DNA of 64,000 nucleotides from DATKEJ01 sp963768715 (GTDB taxonomy: Bacteria > Bacteroidota > Rhodothermia > Rhodothermales > DATKEJ01): assembly GCA_963768715.1 (NCBI GenBank), contig CAVYJC010000011.1, forward strand, positions 434,001 to 498,000, read 5' to 3'. Below are positions 9,568 to 17,863 of this stretch, piece by piece. Position 1 is the stretch's first letter. Every line of letters starts with the position of its first letter. Under the pieces are notes generated by a model that did not search any database, had not been told where the DNA came from, and saw only the letters and a list, made by a program, of their open reading frames with translations. Made by a program: the position numbers and the translations under genes.

Positions 9568-10191
9568 ATGGAGTTCGGTCAGGACATCCCTGCCGATGTG
9601 CTGACCCAGGCCGTCGAATCCGTTCTCAGGGGGGACATCCTTCTCTACCCCACGGATACAGTCTATGGCATCGGCGGTGACGCGGCCAGAGACGACGTGA
9701 CAAGACGCATCCGCGATCTCAAGGGTGTCGAAGCAGACAAGCCACTTCTCGTCCTCACCGATTCCTGGGATCGCGTCGAGGACTGGATACCGAAACCCGA
9801 TGGACTCGTCCGACGGCTGATGGCGCTCTCCACGTTTCATTCGATAACGATTCTCTTTCCGGCAGCCGAGTGCGTGCCCAGGACCCTGATCGGATCCTCC
9901 GAGGAAATAGGAATTCGGTTGTGTCGTCACCCGTTCTGTATCGATCTGATCCGAAAGGCGTCTCGGCCCATCTCGTCCACAAGTGCGAATCCGACGGGTG
10001 AGGCCGTGCCGCTTTCTATACGGGAGGTCGACGATCGGATCAGGCTGGGCGTCGACTTGGTCGTGGACGGCGGCAGCCTGCCGGGGGCGCCCTCGACGAT
10101 TGTTCGACCCGAAGGCGACCGCCCGTTTGTGCTCCGGGAAGGATCGATTTCCGAGGCTGCCCTTGCGCGCCTTCTCGAAGGCCAATTCTGA
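9568..10191 (+). CDS. tsaC: L-threonylcarbamoyladenylate synthase (YrdC/Sua5 family)
   Basis: The enzyme makes threonylcarbamoyl-AMP from threonine, bicarbonate and ATP, the first step of t6A37 tRNA modification. At 207 residues it is a single YrdC domain without the extra C-terminal Sua5 domain. Family motifs are GDILLYPTDTVYGIGGDA near the N-terminus, the KGVEADKPLLVL strand-loop and the conserved RPISSTSANPTGE loop around residues 137-149. The start follows the upstream gene by 17 bases and sits after a GGAGAG-like purine stretch. The other t6A enzymes (tsaB, tsaD, tsaE) are not in the window. Confidence 0.93.
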   Translation: MEFGQDIPADVLTQAVESVLRGDILLYPTDTVYGIGGDAARDDVTRRIRDLKGVEADKPLLVLTDSWDRVEDWIPKPDGLVRRLMALSTFHSITILFPAAECVPRTLIGSSEEIGIRLCRHPFCIDLIRKASRPISSTSANPTGEAVPLSIREVDDRIRLGVDLVVDGGSLPGAPSTIVRPEGDRPFVLREGSISEAALARLLEGQF

Positions 10192-10268
10192 ATCCATCCT
10201 GTTCAGTCGGAAGTCCATCCTCTGTCGCCGTAACTTCGCCTCTCAACGATTCACAAAACAATGGATTT

Positions 10269-11774
10269 ATGGCGGCAGACGTCGCAATGATCAGCGATCT
10301 ACCGAGCCGTGTCGGCGAAAATGTCTCGCTGCAGGGCTGGGTTTACAACAAGAGAGGTTCGAAAGGACTGCTCTTCCTCATCCTTCGCGACGGTACGGGA
10401 ATCGTCCAGTGCGTCGTATCCGAACAAGACGTAGACGAGCCGACATGGCACGTCATCGATTCGGCCACGCAGGAGAGCGCCATCGTTATTTCGGGGTTCG
10501 TCAAAGCGGACGATCGTCAGACAGGCGGTGTTGAGTTGATCTGCTCAAAAGCGACGCTGATCAGCATGGCCGAGGAATACCCGATCACGAACAAGGAGCA
10601 CGGCATTGAGTTCTTGATGAACAATCGCCACCTCTGGCTCCGCTCTCGGCGTCAATGGGCCGCTCTTCGCATCCGAAATCGCGTCGCGATGGCGATCCAC
10701 GAATTCTTTCAGAGGCAGGGATTTCTCCAATTGGATGCACCCATCTTTACGGGAAATGCCGTGGAGGGGACCACTACCCTTTTCGGGACGGATTTCTTCG
10801 GTGAAACGGCCTATCTGACACAGAGCGGTCAGCTTCATGGTGAGGCGATGGCGATGGCATTCGGAAAGATCTACACGTTCGGCCCCACCTTTCGCGCCGA
10901 AAAGTCGAAGACGCGGCGTCATCTGTCGGAATTCTGGATGATTGAACCCGAGATGGCCTTCTATGACCTCGATCAGAATATGGAGCTCGGGGAAGACTTT
11001 CTTGTATACATCGTCGGATCCGTCCTGGAGGACTGTAAGGTGGAGCTGGAGGTTCTCGAGCGGGACACATCGGCGCTCGAGCGTGTCAAGAAGCCGTTTC
11101 CCAGGTTGAGCTATTCGGAGGCAGTTGATCTGCTGCGCTCGGATGCGACAGCCACCATGATTGAAAAGGAAGTCGGTCGCGAGATTGCCGAGAAGCTCCA
11201 GCTCGAAGAGGAGTTCGAGACGGGTAAACAAAGGTACGGTCAGGCGAAGAAGGGCGAGAAGAGGCGTCTCGACCAACGCTTCGTAGAGATCAACAAGCGA
11301 TTGGCGGATATCGAGGAGGACCTTCGAAACTTCCCGTCGTGGGCATCCTCTGCTGCAAATTTTGAATGGGGATCCGATTTTGGCGGAAGCGACGAGACGC
11401 TGCTGACATGGCACTTCGATCGCCCCATCATAGTCCATCGCTTTCCTGCGGCTATCAAGGCGTTCTACATGAAGCGCGATCCCGACGACGATCGGCTTGC
11501 GCTTGGGATGGATATTCTTGCTCCCGAAGGCTGTGGCGAGGTGATCGGCGGCGGTGAGCGGGCAACCGATCTTGATTTCCTGAAGGAACAAATCGAGCGC
11601 CACGGACTACCCGAGAGTGCCTTCGACTGGTATCTCGATCTCCGACGGTACGGATCCGTTCCGCATAGTGGCTTTGGTCTCGGCCTCGAGCGAATGGTCG
11701 CGTGGATGTGCGGATTGCATCATGTACGTGAAGCGATTCCGTTCCCCCGGCTTATGGGTCGATTGAAACCATGA
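10269..11774 (+). CDS. asnS: asparaginyl-tRNA synthetase
   Basis: This class IIb aminoacyl-tRNA synthetase charges tRNA-Asn. The N-terminal OB-fold anticodon-binding domain (about 10-105) shows VSLQGWVYNKRGSKGLLFL and DGTGIVQCVV. The catalytic domain has motif 2 (FGPTFRAEKSKTRRHLSEF, with MIEPEMAF after it) and motif 3 (GFGLGLERMVAWMCG). The protein is 501 residues, longer than the roughly 460 usual for bacterial AsnRS. The excess is a charged, helix-prone insertion at about residues 305-360, between motifs 2 and 3. The start at 10269 matches the OB-fold N-terminus. It lies in a forward run between tsaC and the SIMPL gene. Confidence 0.96.
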   Translation: MAADVAMISDLPSRVGENVSLQGWVYNKRGSKGLLFLILRDGTGIVQCVVSEQDVDEPTWHVIDSATQESAIVISGFVKADDRQTGGVELICSKATLISMAEEYPITNKEHGIEFLMNNRHLWLRSRRQWAALRIRNRVAMAIHEFFQRQGFLQLDAPIFTGNAVEGTTTLFGTDFFGETAYLTQSGQLHGEAMAMAFGKIYTFGPTFRAEKSKTRRHLSEFWMIEPEMAFYDLDQNMELGEDFLVYIVGSVLEDCKVELEVLERDTSALERVKKPFPRLSYSEAVDLLRSDATATMIEKEVGREIAEKLQLEEEFETGKQRYGQAKKGEKRRLDQRFVEINKRLADIEEDLRNFPSWASSAANFEWGSDFGGSDETLLTWHFDRPIIVHRFPAAIKAFYMKRDPDDDRLALGMDILAPEGCGEVIGGGERATDLDFLKEQIERHGLPESAFDWYLDLRRYGSVPHSGFGLGLERMVAWMCGLHHVREAIPFPRLMGRLKP

Positions 11775-11805
11775 GGCGCAAAATACTTACCGCCGCGGTG
11801 CCATT

Positions 11806-12531
11806 ATGAACACATTGATCAAAACGAGCCTTTGTCTTGTGGCAGTGTTTGTCCTTGCCGGCGTCTACGAAGCCGGTGCACAGCCGAAGCAGGACTTTAA
11901 GCGAACGGTAACGGTACGTGGTGAAGCCTCTCGACAGGTTTCTCCTGACCAGGCTACCGTTAATTTCAGTGTCGTCACCAGGAGCAAGGACCCAAATCTT
12001 GCCCGCTCTCTTAACGCGGAGGCGGGTGCGCGCGCCATTAAATCCGTTAAGGATGCCGGTGTACCTGAAAAGTCTATACGACTTCAAAACCTCATGCTTT
12101 CTCCGGCGCGCGAGTGGGATCCCGATACCCGCAAGTACAATGAGTTGGGTTATGACGTGACCCGCTCCGTGCAGGTCACGGTCGACGATCTCGACCTGGT
12201 GGCCGACGTCGTGGTCGGTGTAGTGGAGTCGGGAGCCAACCGCCTCGAAGGCGTGCAATATCGGCTCAAGTCAGACACCGACATCAGGACGATGATACTC
12301 GCCGATGCCGTCCAGTCTGCGAAGCGACGTGCGGAGGCCATGGTCACCGCGCTCGGCGGAGAATTAGGCGATGTGCTGACGATCAACGAGGAGGGAATGT
12401 CGGTACCGACTCCTTTCGTTGCTGGTGAACGAATGATGGTCCAAAAGGCCATGGCCGACGAATCGCAGGCTCTGCCGGCCGGCGACATCGAGGTCTCGGC
12501 CACTGTCGCTGTGACGTTTTCCATCCGTTAA
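11806..12531 (+). CDS. SIMPL (DUF541) domain exported protein
   Basis: The 241-residue protein has a signal peptide (SLCLVAVFVLAGVYEAGAQ). The rest is one SIMPL domain: RTVTVRGEASRQVSPDQATV opens it, followed by VQVTVDDLDLVADVVVG and KRRAEAMVTALGGELGDVL, and it closes with IEVSATVAVTFSI. SIMPL proteins form oligomeric periplasmic or outer-membrane assemblies; no general biochemical activity is agreed. It lies 31 bases after asnS and 16 bases before the deaminase frame, in the same direction. Neighbours give no functional clue. Confidence 0.9.
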   Translation: MNTLIKTSLCLVAVFVLAGVYEAGAQPKQDFKRTVTVRGEASRQVSPDQATVNFSVVTRSKDPNLARSLNAEAGARAIKSVKDAGVPEKSIRLQNLMLSPAREWDPDTRKYNELGYDVTRSVQVTVDDLDLVADVVVGVVESGANRLEGVQYRLKSDTDIRTMILADAVQSAKRRAEAMVTALGGELGDVLTINEEGMSVPTPFVAGERMMVQKAMADESQALPAGDIEVSATVAVTFSIR

Positions 12532-12547
12532 CCGGTCACAATTCGCT

Positions 12548-13033
12548 TTGAAGTTTACCGAGAAGGATCGGGCCTACATGCGCATCGCCATGGAAATGGC
12601 CAGAAAGGGCGTCGAATCGGGCCAGTCGCCTTTCGGGGCGTGCATCGTTAACGGTAACGGTAAAGTGATTGCCCAGGCGCACAATGAAGTCGTTCGGAAT
12701 ACCGACGTCACCGCTCATGCAGAGGTACAGGCCATTCGCCTTGCTTGCCGTGCCGTCAACTCGATCGATTTGTCTGGATGTACCATCTATTCGACATGCG
12801 AGCCGTGCCCGATGTGCTTTGCCGCCTGCCATTGGGCAAAACTCGATCGCGTTGTTTACGGAGCGTCAATCAAAGATGCCCAGGGCGCCGGGTTTAACGA
12901 AATGACGATCTCAAATCTCCAGATGAGAGAGCTCGGCGGCAGTTCCGTAGAGGTCGACGGGGGATGCCTGTCCGAAGAGAATGAGTCAGTGTTTCGGGCT
13001 TACATCGGACTGCCGAATCGAATCGTCTACTAG
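12548..13033 (+). CDS. nucleoside/guanine deaminase (CMP/dCMP deaminase family)
   Basis: This zinc-dependent cytidine-deaminase-fold enzyme probably deaminates guanine or a related base. The zinc site is HAEVQAIR (His and catalytic Glu) plus TCEPCPMC. The C-terminal GGCLSEE segment and YGASIKDAQGAGF resemble guanine deaminases of the GuaD type more than the tRNA adenosine deaminase TadA. The start is uncertain: a TTG at 12548 gives the N-terminal KFTEKDRAYM helix seen in relatives, while the first ATG is at 12578. Its end overlaps by 4 bases the end of the convergent dehydrogenase gene. Substrate is inferred from family resemblance. Confidence 0.87.
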   Translation: MKFTEKDRAYMRIAMEMARKGVESGQSPFGACIVNGNGKVIAQAHNEVVRNTDVTAHAEVQAIRLACRAVNSIDLSGCTIYSTCEPCPMCFAACHWAKLDRVVYGASIKDAQGAGFNEMTISNLQMRELGGSSVEVDGGCLSEENESVFRAYIGLPNRIVY

Positions 13034-14001
13034 TCCGGGATTTCGGCCACAGCGTTCGGTGGGCGTTCTCCATCTGCAGCAGCAATGATGTTGCGCGCAG
13101 CCATTTCGGCCATCCTCGATCGAGCCTTCAAGGAAGCAGACCCGGTATGGGGTGTCACGATCACGTTTTCGAAACCGAGTAAGGGATGGTCGGCAGGGAG
13201 CGGCTCGGGATCCGTCACGTCCAATGCTGCGCCACCGAGATGGCCCTCTCCGAGTACGGATACCAGCGCATTGGTATCGACGACACGACCGCGCGCGGTG
13301 TTGATCAGAAATGCCCCACGCTTCATCCTCCTGAGCCTGTCGAAATTCATCATGCCGTCGGTCGATGCATTGAGCGGCACGTGCAGTGAGACGAAATCCG
13401 ATTTCGACAGGACATCATCAACGGTTGCATAACGTGCGCCCGATATGCCGACGTCTTTCTCGCCGGTTGCGGCATAGAGGATTGTCATGTCAAAACCGAC
13501 ACACCGTCGTGCGAAGGCCTGGCCTATGCGGCCAAAGCCAACGATGCCCATGGTAGCGCCCGACAACTCCGGACCAAGGAAGAGACTGGGGTGCCAGCAG
13601 GTCCACCGTCCTTCGCGAACATAGCGGTCGGATTGCGGAATCTTCCGCGCTATGCCGCACAGTAGAGAAAAGGCGAGATCCGCCGTCGCCTCATCCAAGA
13701 CGCCCGGTGTGTTTGATGCCCAGATCCTTCTCGAGGAGGCAGCCGCAACGTCGAGGTTATCGTATCCGACGCCGGCTTGTGCGACCACCCTGAGATCTTT
13801 GCCGGCACTGCCAATGACGCGAGCAGTGACAGGATCTTCCACGGTCGTTACGATCGCGAAGGGTCCGTCTGCGACGATGTCGATCAATTCCTCTTCAGTC
13901 GGAGCGTTGAAATCGGGCCGCTCTCTAACGTCGAAACCTGCCGATTTCAGCAGCGATACCGCGTCACCGGGCCATTTACGCGTAAAAACAACTCGCTTCA
14001 T
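13030..14001 (-). CDS. D-isomer-specific 2-hydroxyacid dehydrogenase (glyoxylate/hydroxypyruvate reductase-like)
   Basis: This NAD(P)-dependent enzyme of 323 residues reduces 2-keto acids or oxidises D-2-hydroxyacids in the cytoplasm. The Rossmann motif is GIVGFGRIGQAFARR. Catalytic-site segments are INTARGRVVD (Arg) and VTPHTGSASLKAR (His). I chose the ATG at 14001 (KRVVFTRKWPGDAV) because it matches the family N-terminus and lies 7 bases after the stop of the DinB-like gene; upstream in-frame codons would read through that gene. Glyoxylate/hydroxypyruvate reductase or D-glycerate dehydrogenase is the best guess, but phosphoglycerate dehydrogenase-like activity cannot be excluded. Confidence 0.9.
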   Translation of the reverse strand: MKRVVFTRKWPGDAVSLLKSAGFDVRERPDFNAPTEEELIDIVADGPFAIVTTVEDPVTARVIGSAGKDLRVVAQAGVGYDNLDVAAASSRRIWASNTPGVLDEATADLAFSLLCGIARKIPQSDRYVREGRWTCWHPSLFLGPELSGATMGIVGFGRIGQAFARRCVGFDMTILYAATGEKDVGISGARYATVDDVLSKSDFVSLHVPLNASTDGMMNFDRLRRMKRGAFLINTARGRVVDTNALVSVLGEGHLGGAALDVTDPEPLPADHPLLGFENVIVTPHTGSASLKARSRMAEMAARNIIAAADGERPPNAVAEIPD

Positions 14002-14008
14002 CGGAGAA

Positions 14009-14560
14009 TCATTCTGGGCGTCGGATGGAATCGAGATAGCGTTCTTCGAACACGCGCGCGTGATGGATGAGGTGGCCGGCCGTGACAAACGCCATGGCTC
14101 TCACAGAGTACAAGTGATCGCTCGCAATACCGGTTCGATTCCACTCCGTTTCATTCAATGAACTGTAAAACGAATACGTGAGCTTCCGGCTCAGTCCGAA
14201 CGCTGTCGTGAGATCCGTAAAGGACCGAACATCGAAGTTTGCGCGCTCGACGTATGCATTTTCGTCGAATGACGGGAACGGACCGCGGTCCCCGCGAGCA
14301 AGACAGAGGGCGCGATATCCGAGGATGCGCTCGGTGTCGCAAAGGTGGCCGACGAGCTCCTTAACACTCCACTTTCCCGGGGCGTACCGGAATAAAGCAT
14401 CTGCGTCAGACAAGCCGGAGAACAACTTTCGAAACGTCTCCGACTGAGCCTTGAGGAGTTCAAGGATATTACCCGGAGGTACCTCGTCCACGTACCCCTG
14501 GTGAGCCGGGGCGCACTCCCCTACCTTCGGCCTGAGTTCCAGAAAAGATCGAGCGTTCAT
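14009..14560 (-). CDS. DinB-superfamily protein
   Basis: The 183-residue protein has the four-helix DinB/YfiT-like fold. The metal-binding pattern fits: a first His in KELVGHLCDTERILGYR and a later pair in GHLIHHARVFEERYL, with the typical YAPGKWSVKEL entry helix. Members are thiol transferases or metal-dependent enzymes of mostly unknown substrate. It is the upstream gene of a two-gene reverse operon with the 2-hydroxyacid dehydrogenase (7-base gap) and is divergent from the amidohydrolase gene. Confidence 0.88.
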   Translation of the reverse strand: MNARSFLELRPKVGECAPAHQGYVDEVPPGNILELLKAQSETFRKLFSGLSDADALFRYAPGKWSVKELVGHLCDTERILGYRALCLARGDRGPFPSFDENAYVERANFDVRSFTDLTTAFGLSRKLTYSFYSSLNETEWNRTGIASDHLYSVRAMAFVTAGHLIHHARVFEERYLDSIRRPE

Positions 14561-14737
14561 GGAGGTTTGAAATTTGGATGCGCGAAGGTACCAACCCGAT
14601 GATCCACATCAAAAGATCGGTCATGGGGTCCAAAGGGAGGCGACGGATTTCCGCCTTCCCCATTTGCCGGCTCCTCGTCGTAACATCCAACAAGAAACAA
14701 CATTGACCCGCCGAAGCATCTTGACGCCATCAGCACC

Positions 14738-15848
14738 ATGAAGTTCGTGTCTCTCTCTGCCCGAAGTATGCTCATCCTGACCACCGTGTGTCTTCTTGTC
14801 CAGACGCGAGTTGTGGCGCAAGAGATGACGATCGAGGAATATGAACCCCGGTCAACCCTCGTCGTACCCGAGCATCACCCCTACCCGGGCGCTGTACCCA
14901 TTCGTTGACGTCCATTCACATCAGCGAAATCCGACCAGCGGGCACGTTGACACACTCATCGAGGCGATGGACGCGATGAATATGGCGGTCATGGTCAATC
15001 TGAGCGGAGGGACGGCAGAGGAACTCGCGCAGACCGTCCGCACCATGAAGGCGTCGTATCCGAATCGGTTCGTGGTATTCGCCAATATCGATTTCTCCAC
15101 CTTCACCGAGCCTGGCTTTGGAGAGCGTGCGGCAGCACAACTCGAACGCGATGTCGCGAACGGTGCGCAAGGATTGAAGATTTTCAAGAATCTCGGCATG
15201 TTTCTGAAGGACTCCGACGGAACGATAGTACCGGCCGATGACCCACGACTCGATCCGGTTTGGGAGAAGTGCGCAGATCTTGGGATTCCCGTGCTCATTC
15301 ACGTGGGTGAGCCATCGCCGTTCTTCGAGCCGCAGGATCGGTTCAATGAGCGCTGGCTGGAGCTCAAGCAGTTTCCCAATCGCAAACGCCCGCCTGAGGT
15401 GTTCGGGACGTGGGAAGAAGTCATGGGCCATCAGCACAACCTGTTTAGGAAACACCCTCGGACGACCTTCATCAACGCGCATCTCGGATGGATGGGCAAT
15501 GATCTTGCCAGACTGGGACGCCTGATGGATGAGCTGCCGAACATGTATACGGAGATCGGAGCCGTCCTTGCGGAACTCGGACGCCAGCCACGTTTCGCGA
15601 GAGCCTGGCTGATAAAGTATCAGGATCGTGTTCTGTTCGGCAAAGACGCGTGGAATCCCGAAGAGTATCAGGTCTATTTCCGGACGCTCGAGACAGCGGA
15701 TGAGTACTTCAAGTACTACCGCAAGCGCCACGCGCACTGGCGCATCTATGGGCTGGATCTACCTGACGAAGTATTGCGCAAGTTGTACTACGAGAACGCG
15801 CTGCGCATCATCCCGGGACTCGATCGTTCACTGTTTCCGGCAAACTGA
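14738..15848 (+). CDS. exported amidohydrolase-family protein, frameshifted near its N-terminus
   Basis: The gene appears to start at the ATG at 14738, which encodes a signal peptide (SMLILTTVCLLVQTRVVAQ) and the segment EMTIEEYEPRSTLVVPEH, then stops in frame at about 14896. The rest, open from 14841 to 15848, continues in the +1 frame with YPFVDVHSHQRNPTSGHVD, the metal-binding VDVHSH of amidohydrolases, then PVLIHVGEPSPFF, FINAHLGWMGND and DRVLFGKDAWNP. Skipping one base of the CCCC run at 14878-14881 joins both parts into one family-like protein. A short alternative start at 14841 would give a 335-residue protein without export signal. The catalytic TIM-barrel is otherwise intact. Substrate unknown; 2-pyrone-dicarboxylate-lactonase-like hydrolases are relatives. 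Confidence 0.82.
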
Positions 15849-15857
15849 TCGAATGCC

Positions 15858-16754
15858 ATGCAGGACACCCGATGCGCAGGGGCTGCAGAGAACTGGGCAA
15901 AATGCGGTTTCCTTCTTGCCATTCTTATGCTCGGGGCATGTGACAGTGCCGACTTCAAGCCAGGAGAAGAACGACTCCTTTCTGTGACTGTCGATGATCA
16001 AAACCGCATTTTCACGCTCTACATTCCGGATAGATATGACAAGTCCCAGGGCTCTCCCCTGCTCTTTGCTTTTCACGGCACGCCAGGGAACGGACCCGGT
16101 ATGCGGAAATCAACGCACCTCGACGAGATTGCCGACCGGCAGGGCTGGCTCATCTCATATCCCGACGGCCTGAACGGAGAGTGGGCTGCCGGCTGCCTTT
16201 GCTCCGGCGTCGATCGGGCCGGGATAAACGACGTGGAGTTCATCACGCGAATGATCGCCCGGATTCAAAGCGAGTACATCGTGGACACGAACAGGATCTA
16301 CTCGGTCGGGTTCTCCTCGGGCGGCATTATGAACTACCGCATCAGTTGCAACCTGAATGAAATCTTTGCGGCCACCGCTTCCATTGCGTCGTCGATGACT
16401 TGGGCTCAAGCCGAGACATGCACTCCGAGTAAACCCACGCCGGTTCTTGCGATGATCGGCACGGAAGATGAGTCGTTTCCATGGTCCGGTACTGGAATGG
16501 TAGCGGGGCAGCGAATGCCTATTGACTCGACGTTCAGTTTCTGGGGTCGTATCAATCAGTGCGACCACCAGGCGGACGTCGATTACTCCCAGCCGAAGGA
16601 CAACGGGCTACCGGTTCGGCGCGAGCAATTCCCAGGGTGTGCCGCACAATCGGAGGTCGTGCTCTACGCAATAGAAGGAGGGACCCATGTGTGGCCGGCT
16701 ACGGCAAATGCCGCCCTGGTCGCCTTCTTTGAGCGTCACACCCTGTTGCGGTGA
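15858..16754 (+). CDS. poly(3-hydroxybutyrate) depolymerase / feruloyl-esterase-like lipoprotein
   Basis: The 298-residue alpha/beta hydrolase carries a lipoprotein signal with lipobox LGAC (Cys28). The family pattern is complete: LLFAFHGTPGNGPGM oxyanion region, nucleophile Ser153 in GFSSGG, a candidate Asp in GTEDESFPW and a C-terminal His in EGGTHVWPA. Relatives (LpqC, PHB depolymerase, acetylxylan/feruloyl esterases) cleave ester bonds of polymers outside the cytoplasm. It follows the amidohydrolase gene by 9 bases and is probably in the same operon. Substrate not determinable. Confidence 0.87.
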   Translation: MQDTRCAGAAENWAKCGFLLAILMLGACDSADFKPGEERLLSVTVDDQNRIFTLYIPDRYDKSQGSPLLFAFHGTPGNGPGMRKSTHLDEIADRQGWLISYPDGLNGEWAAGCLCSGVDRAGINDVEFITRMIARIQSEYIVDTNRIYSVGFSSGGIMNYRISCNLNEIFAATASIASSMTWAQAETCTPSKPTPVLAMIGTEDESFPWSGTGMVAGQRMPIDSTFSFWGRINQCDHQADVDYSQPKDNGLPVRREQFPGCAAQSEVVLYAIEGGTHVWPATANAALVAFFERHTLLR

Positions 16755-16760
16755 CTGCGG

Positions 16761-17186
16761 TCAGTCCTCGTCTCTTGGGCGCCATCGCCGATCCCGTTTT
16801 CGCTGGCCGCGACGCTTCTTCGCCTCGATTCTTTGCTCAATAGACGACCTCGGCGGTCGCGTCCGAACGCGTTTACGTACCGGCGTGGCCGCCCGCCGAA
16901 CAAGGTCTACGAGCCGATCGACAGCATCCCGTCGATTCATACGCTGGGACCGATAGCGATCGGCGAAAATCAGGATCACCCCCTCCCCGGACATGTATCC
17001 GCCGGCAATTCGATGAAGCCGCTGCTTCACGCGATCGGGCAGCGACTCAGACTGGGCGACGTTGAAAGAGAGTTGCACCGCGGTGGAGGATCGATTGACA
17101 TGCTGTCCACCGGGACCCCTTGCCCGAACGAATCGAAAATGAAGCTCGTTGTCGCGGATTGCGATCCCGTTGCCGACTTCGATCAT
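16761..17186 (-). CDS. arfB: peptidyl-tRNA hydrolase ArfB-like (ribosome rescue)
   Basis: The 141-residue class I release-factor-like protein is catalytic domain only. The GGQ motif sits at residues 26-28 (RARGPGGQHVNRSSTAVQL). The C-terminal tail is strongly basic (KRRGQRKRDRRWRPRDED), as in ArfB/YaeJ, where it enters the empty mRNA channel of stalled ribosomes. There is no codon-recognition domain, so it is not RF1 or RF2. It lies downstream of the GNAT gene with a 19-base gap in the same direction, and converges on the esterase gene. Confidence 0.93.
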   Translation of the reverse strand: MIEVGNGIAIRDNELHFRFVRARGPGGQHVNRSSTAVQLSFNVAQSESLPDRVKQRLHRIAGGYMSGEGVILIFADRYRSQRMNRRDAVDRLVDLVRRAATPVRKRVRTRPPRSSIEQRIEAKKRRGQRKRDRRWRPRDED

Positions 17187-17205
17187 GAAACGCTTCCGTG
17201 TATTG

Positions 17206-17772
17206 TCATGGGCTCGTCTCTATCACGTATCGCATGATGGGTCTCGTCTCCGAGCGCCGAGCAATCTCCCGAAATCCCGCCGAACGAAAGGCGGATGCGA
17301 GTCCTGTGAATGCGAACACGTCGGGCATAGGACGCTTTTTCGGTTCAACGGGGTATCCCTCGAGGATCCTACCCCCTTTTGAACCGACGAACCGAACGGA
17401 TGCCTTAATCAGGTCCGTACTGAGTCCTTGATTCCTGTACGGTTTGTCGACAAACAGGCAGACGATCGACCAGACGTTCGCGTCGTCAACCGGTCTCAGG
17501 ATCCTTGATCGGCCAAGACGTGAGAAGGATGGACGCGGGGCGACGGCGCACCATCCGATCGGTTTCGCACCGTCGTAGGCAAGAATACCTGGCTCGGCAC
17601 CCGACATGACGAGATGCTCGAACAACCTGCGATTCCCTTCGCCCTTGGATTCTTCGTACTCCGAGGAAGAGAGACGCCAGGTCATGCACCAGCAACCGCC
17701 GCAGGCGCCCCTGGGGCCGAAAAGCTCGACGACGTCGTTCCAACGATCAGGCGTCAGCGGATGAATAGTCAT
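17206..17772 (-). CDS. GNAT-family N-acetyltransferase with N-terminal Cys-rich motif
   Basis: The 188-residue protein has the acetyl-CoA-binding core at VWSIVCLFVDKPYRNQGLS (RNQGLS is the phosphopantetheine loop), followed by a C-terminal FRSAGFREIARR strand-helix typical of GNATs. An unusual GACGGCWCMTW cluster at residues 22-32 characterises a subgroup of small GNATs of unknown acceptor. It is the first gene of a reverse pair with arfB. Acceptor unknown. Confidence 0.86.
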   Translation of the reverse strand: MTIHPLTPDRWNDVVELFGPRGACGGCWCMTWRLSSSEYEESKGEGNRRLFEHLVMSGAEPGILAYDGAKPIGWCAVAPRPSFSRLGRSRILRPVDDANVWSIVCLFVDKPYRNQGLSTDLIKASVRFVGSKGGRILEGYPVEPKKRPMPDVFAFTGLASAFRSAGFREIARRSETRPIMRYVIETSP

Positions 17773-17863
17773 CGTCGTTGGGTTCGGTGAGTCCGGGCGT
17801 CAGTTAGACTTGATATTACCGTGCGTCGCACCTAAGATCGGCGATCGCAACAACCCGTATGAT

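Noticed and set aside
9367..10218. A 283-codon minus-strand frame opposite the tsaC gene
   Set aside because: No domain pattern; the YrdC motifs are on the plus strand.
10545..11603. A 352-codon minus-strand frame within asnS
   Set aside because: No recognisable domain, and asnS has unambiguous class II synthetase motifs on the plus strand.
14132..14142. GGTTCGATTCC, identical to a tRNA T-loop
   Set aside because: It lies inside the DinB-like coding region and no cloverleaf stems or anticodon arm can be built around it.
14878..14886. Shared programmed +1 frameshift signal for the three broken genes
   Set aside because: Only the amidohydrolase site has a plausible slippery CCC-T; the sufC and pfkB sites share no motif with it.
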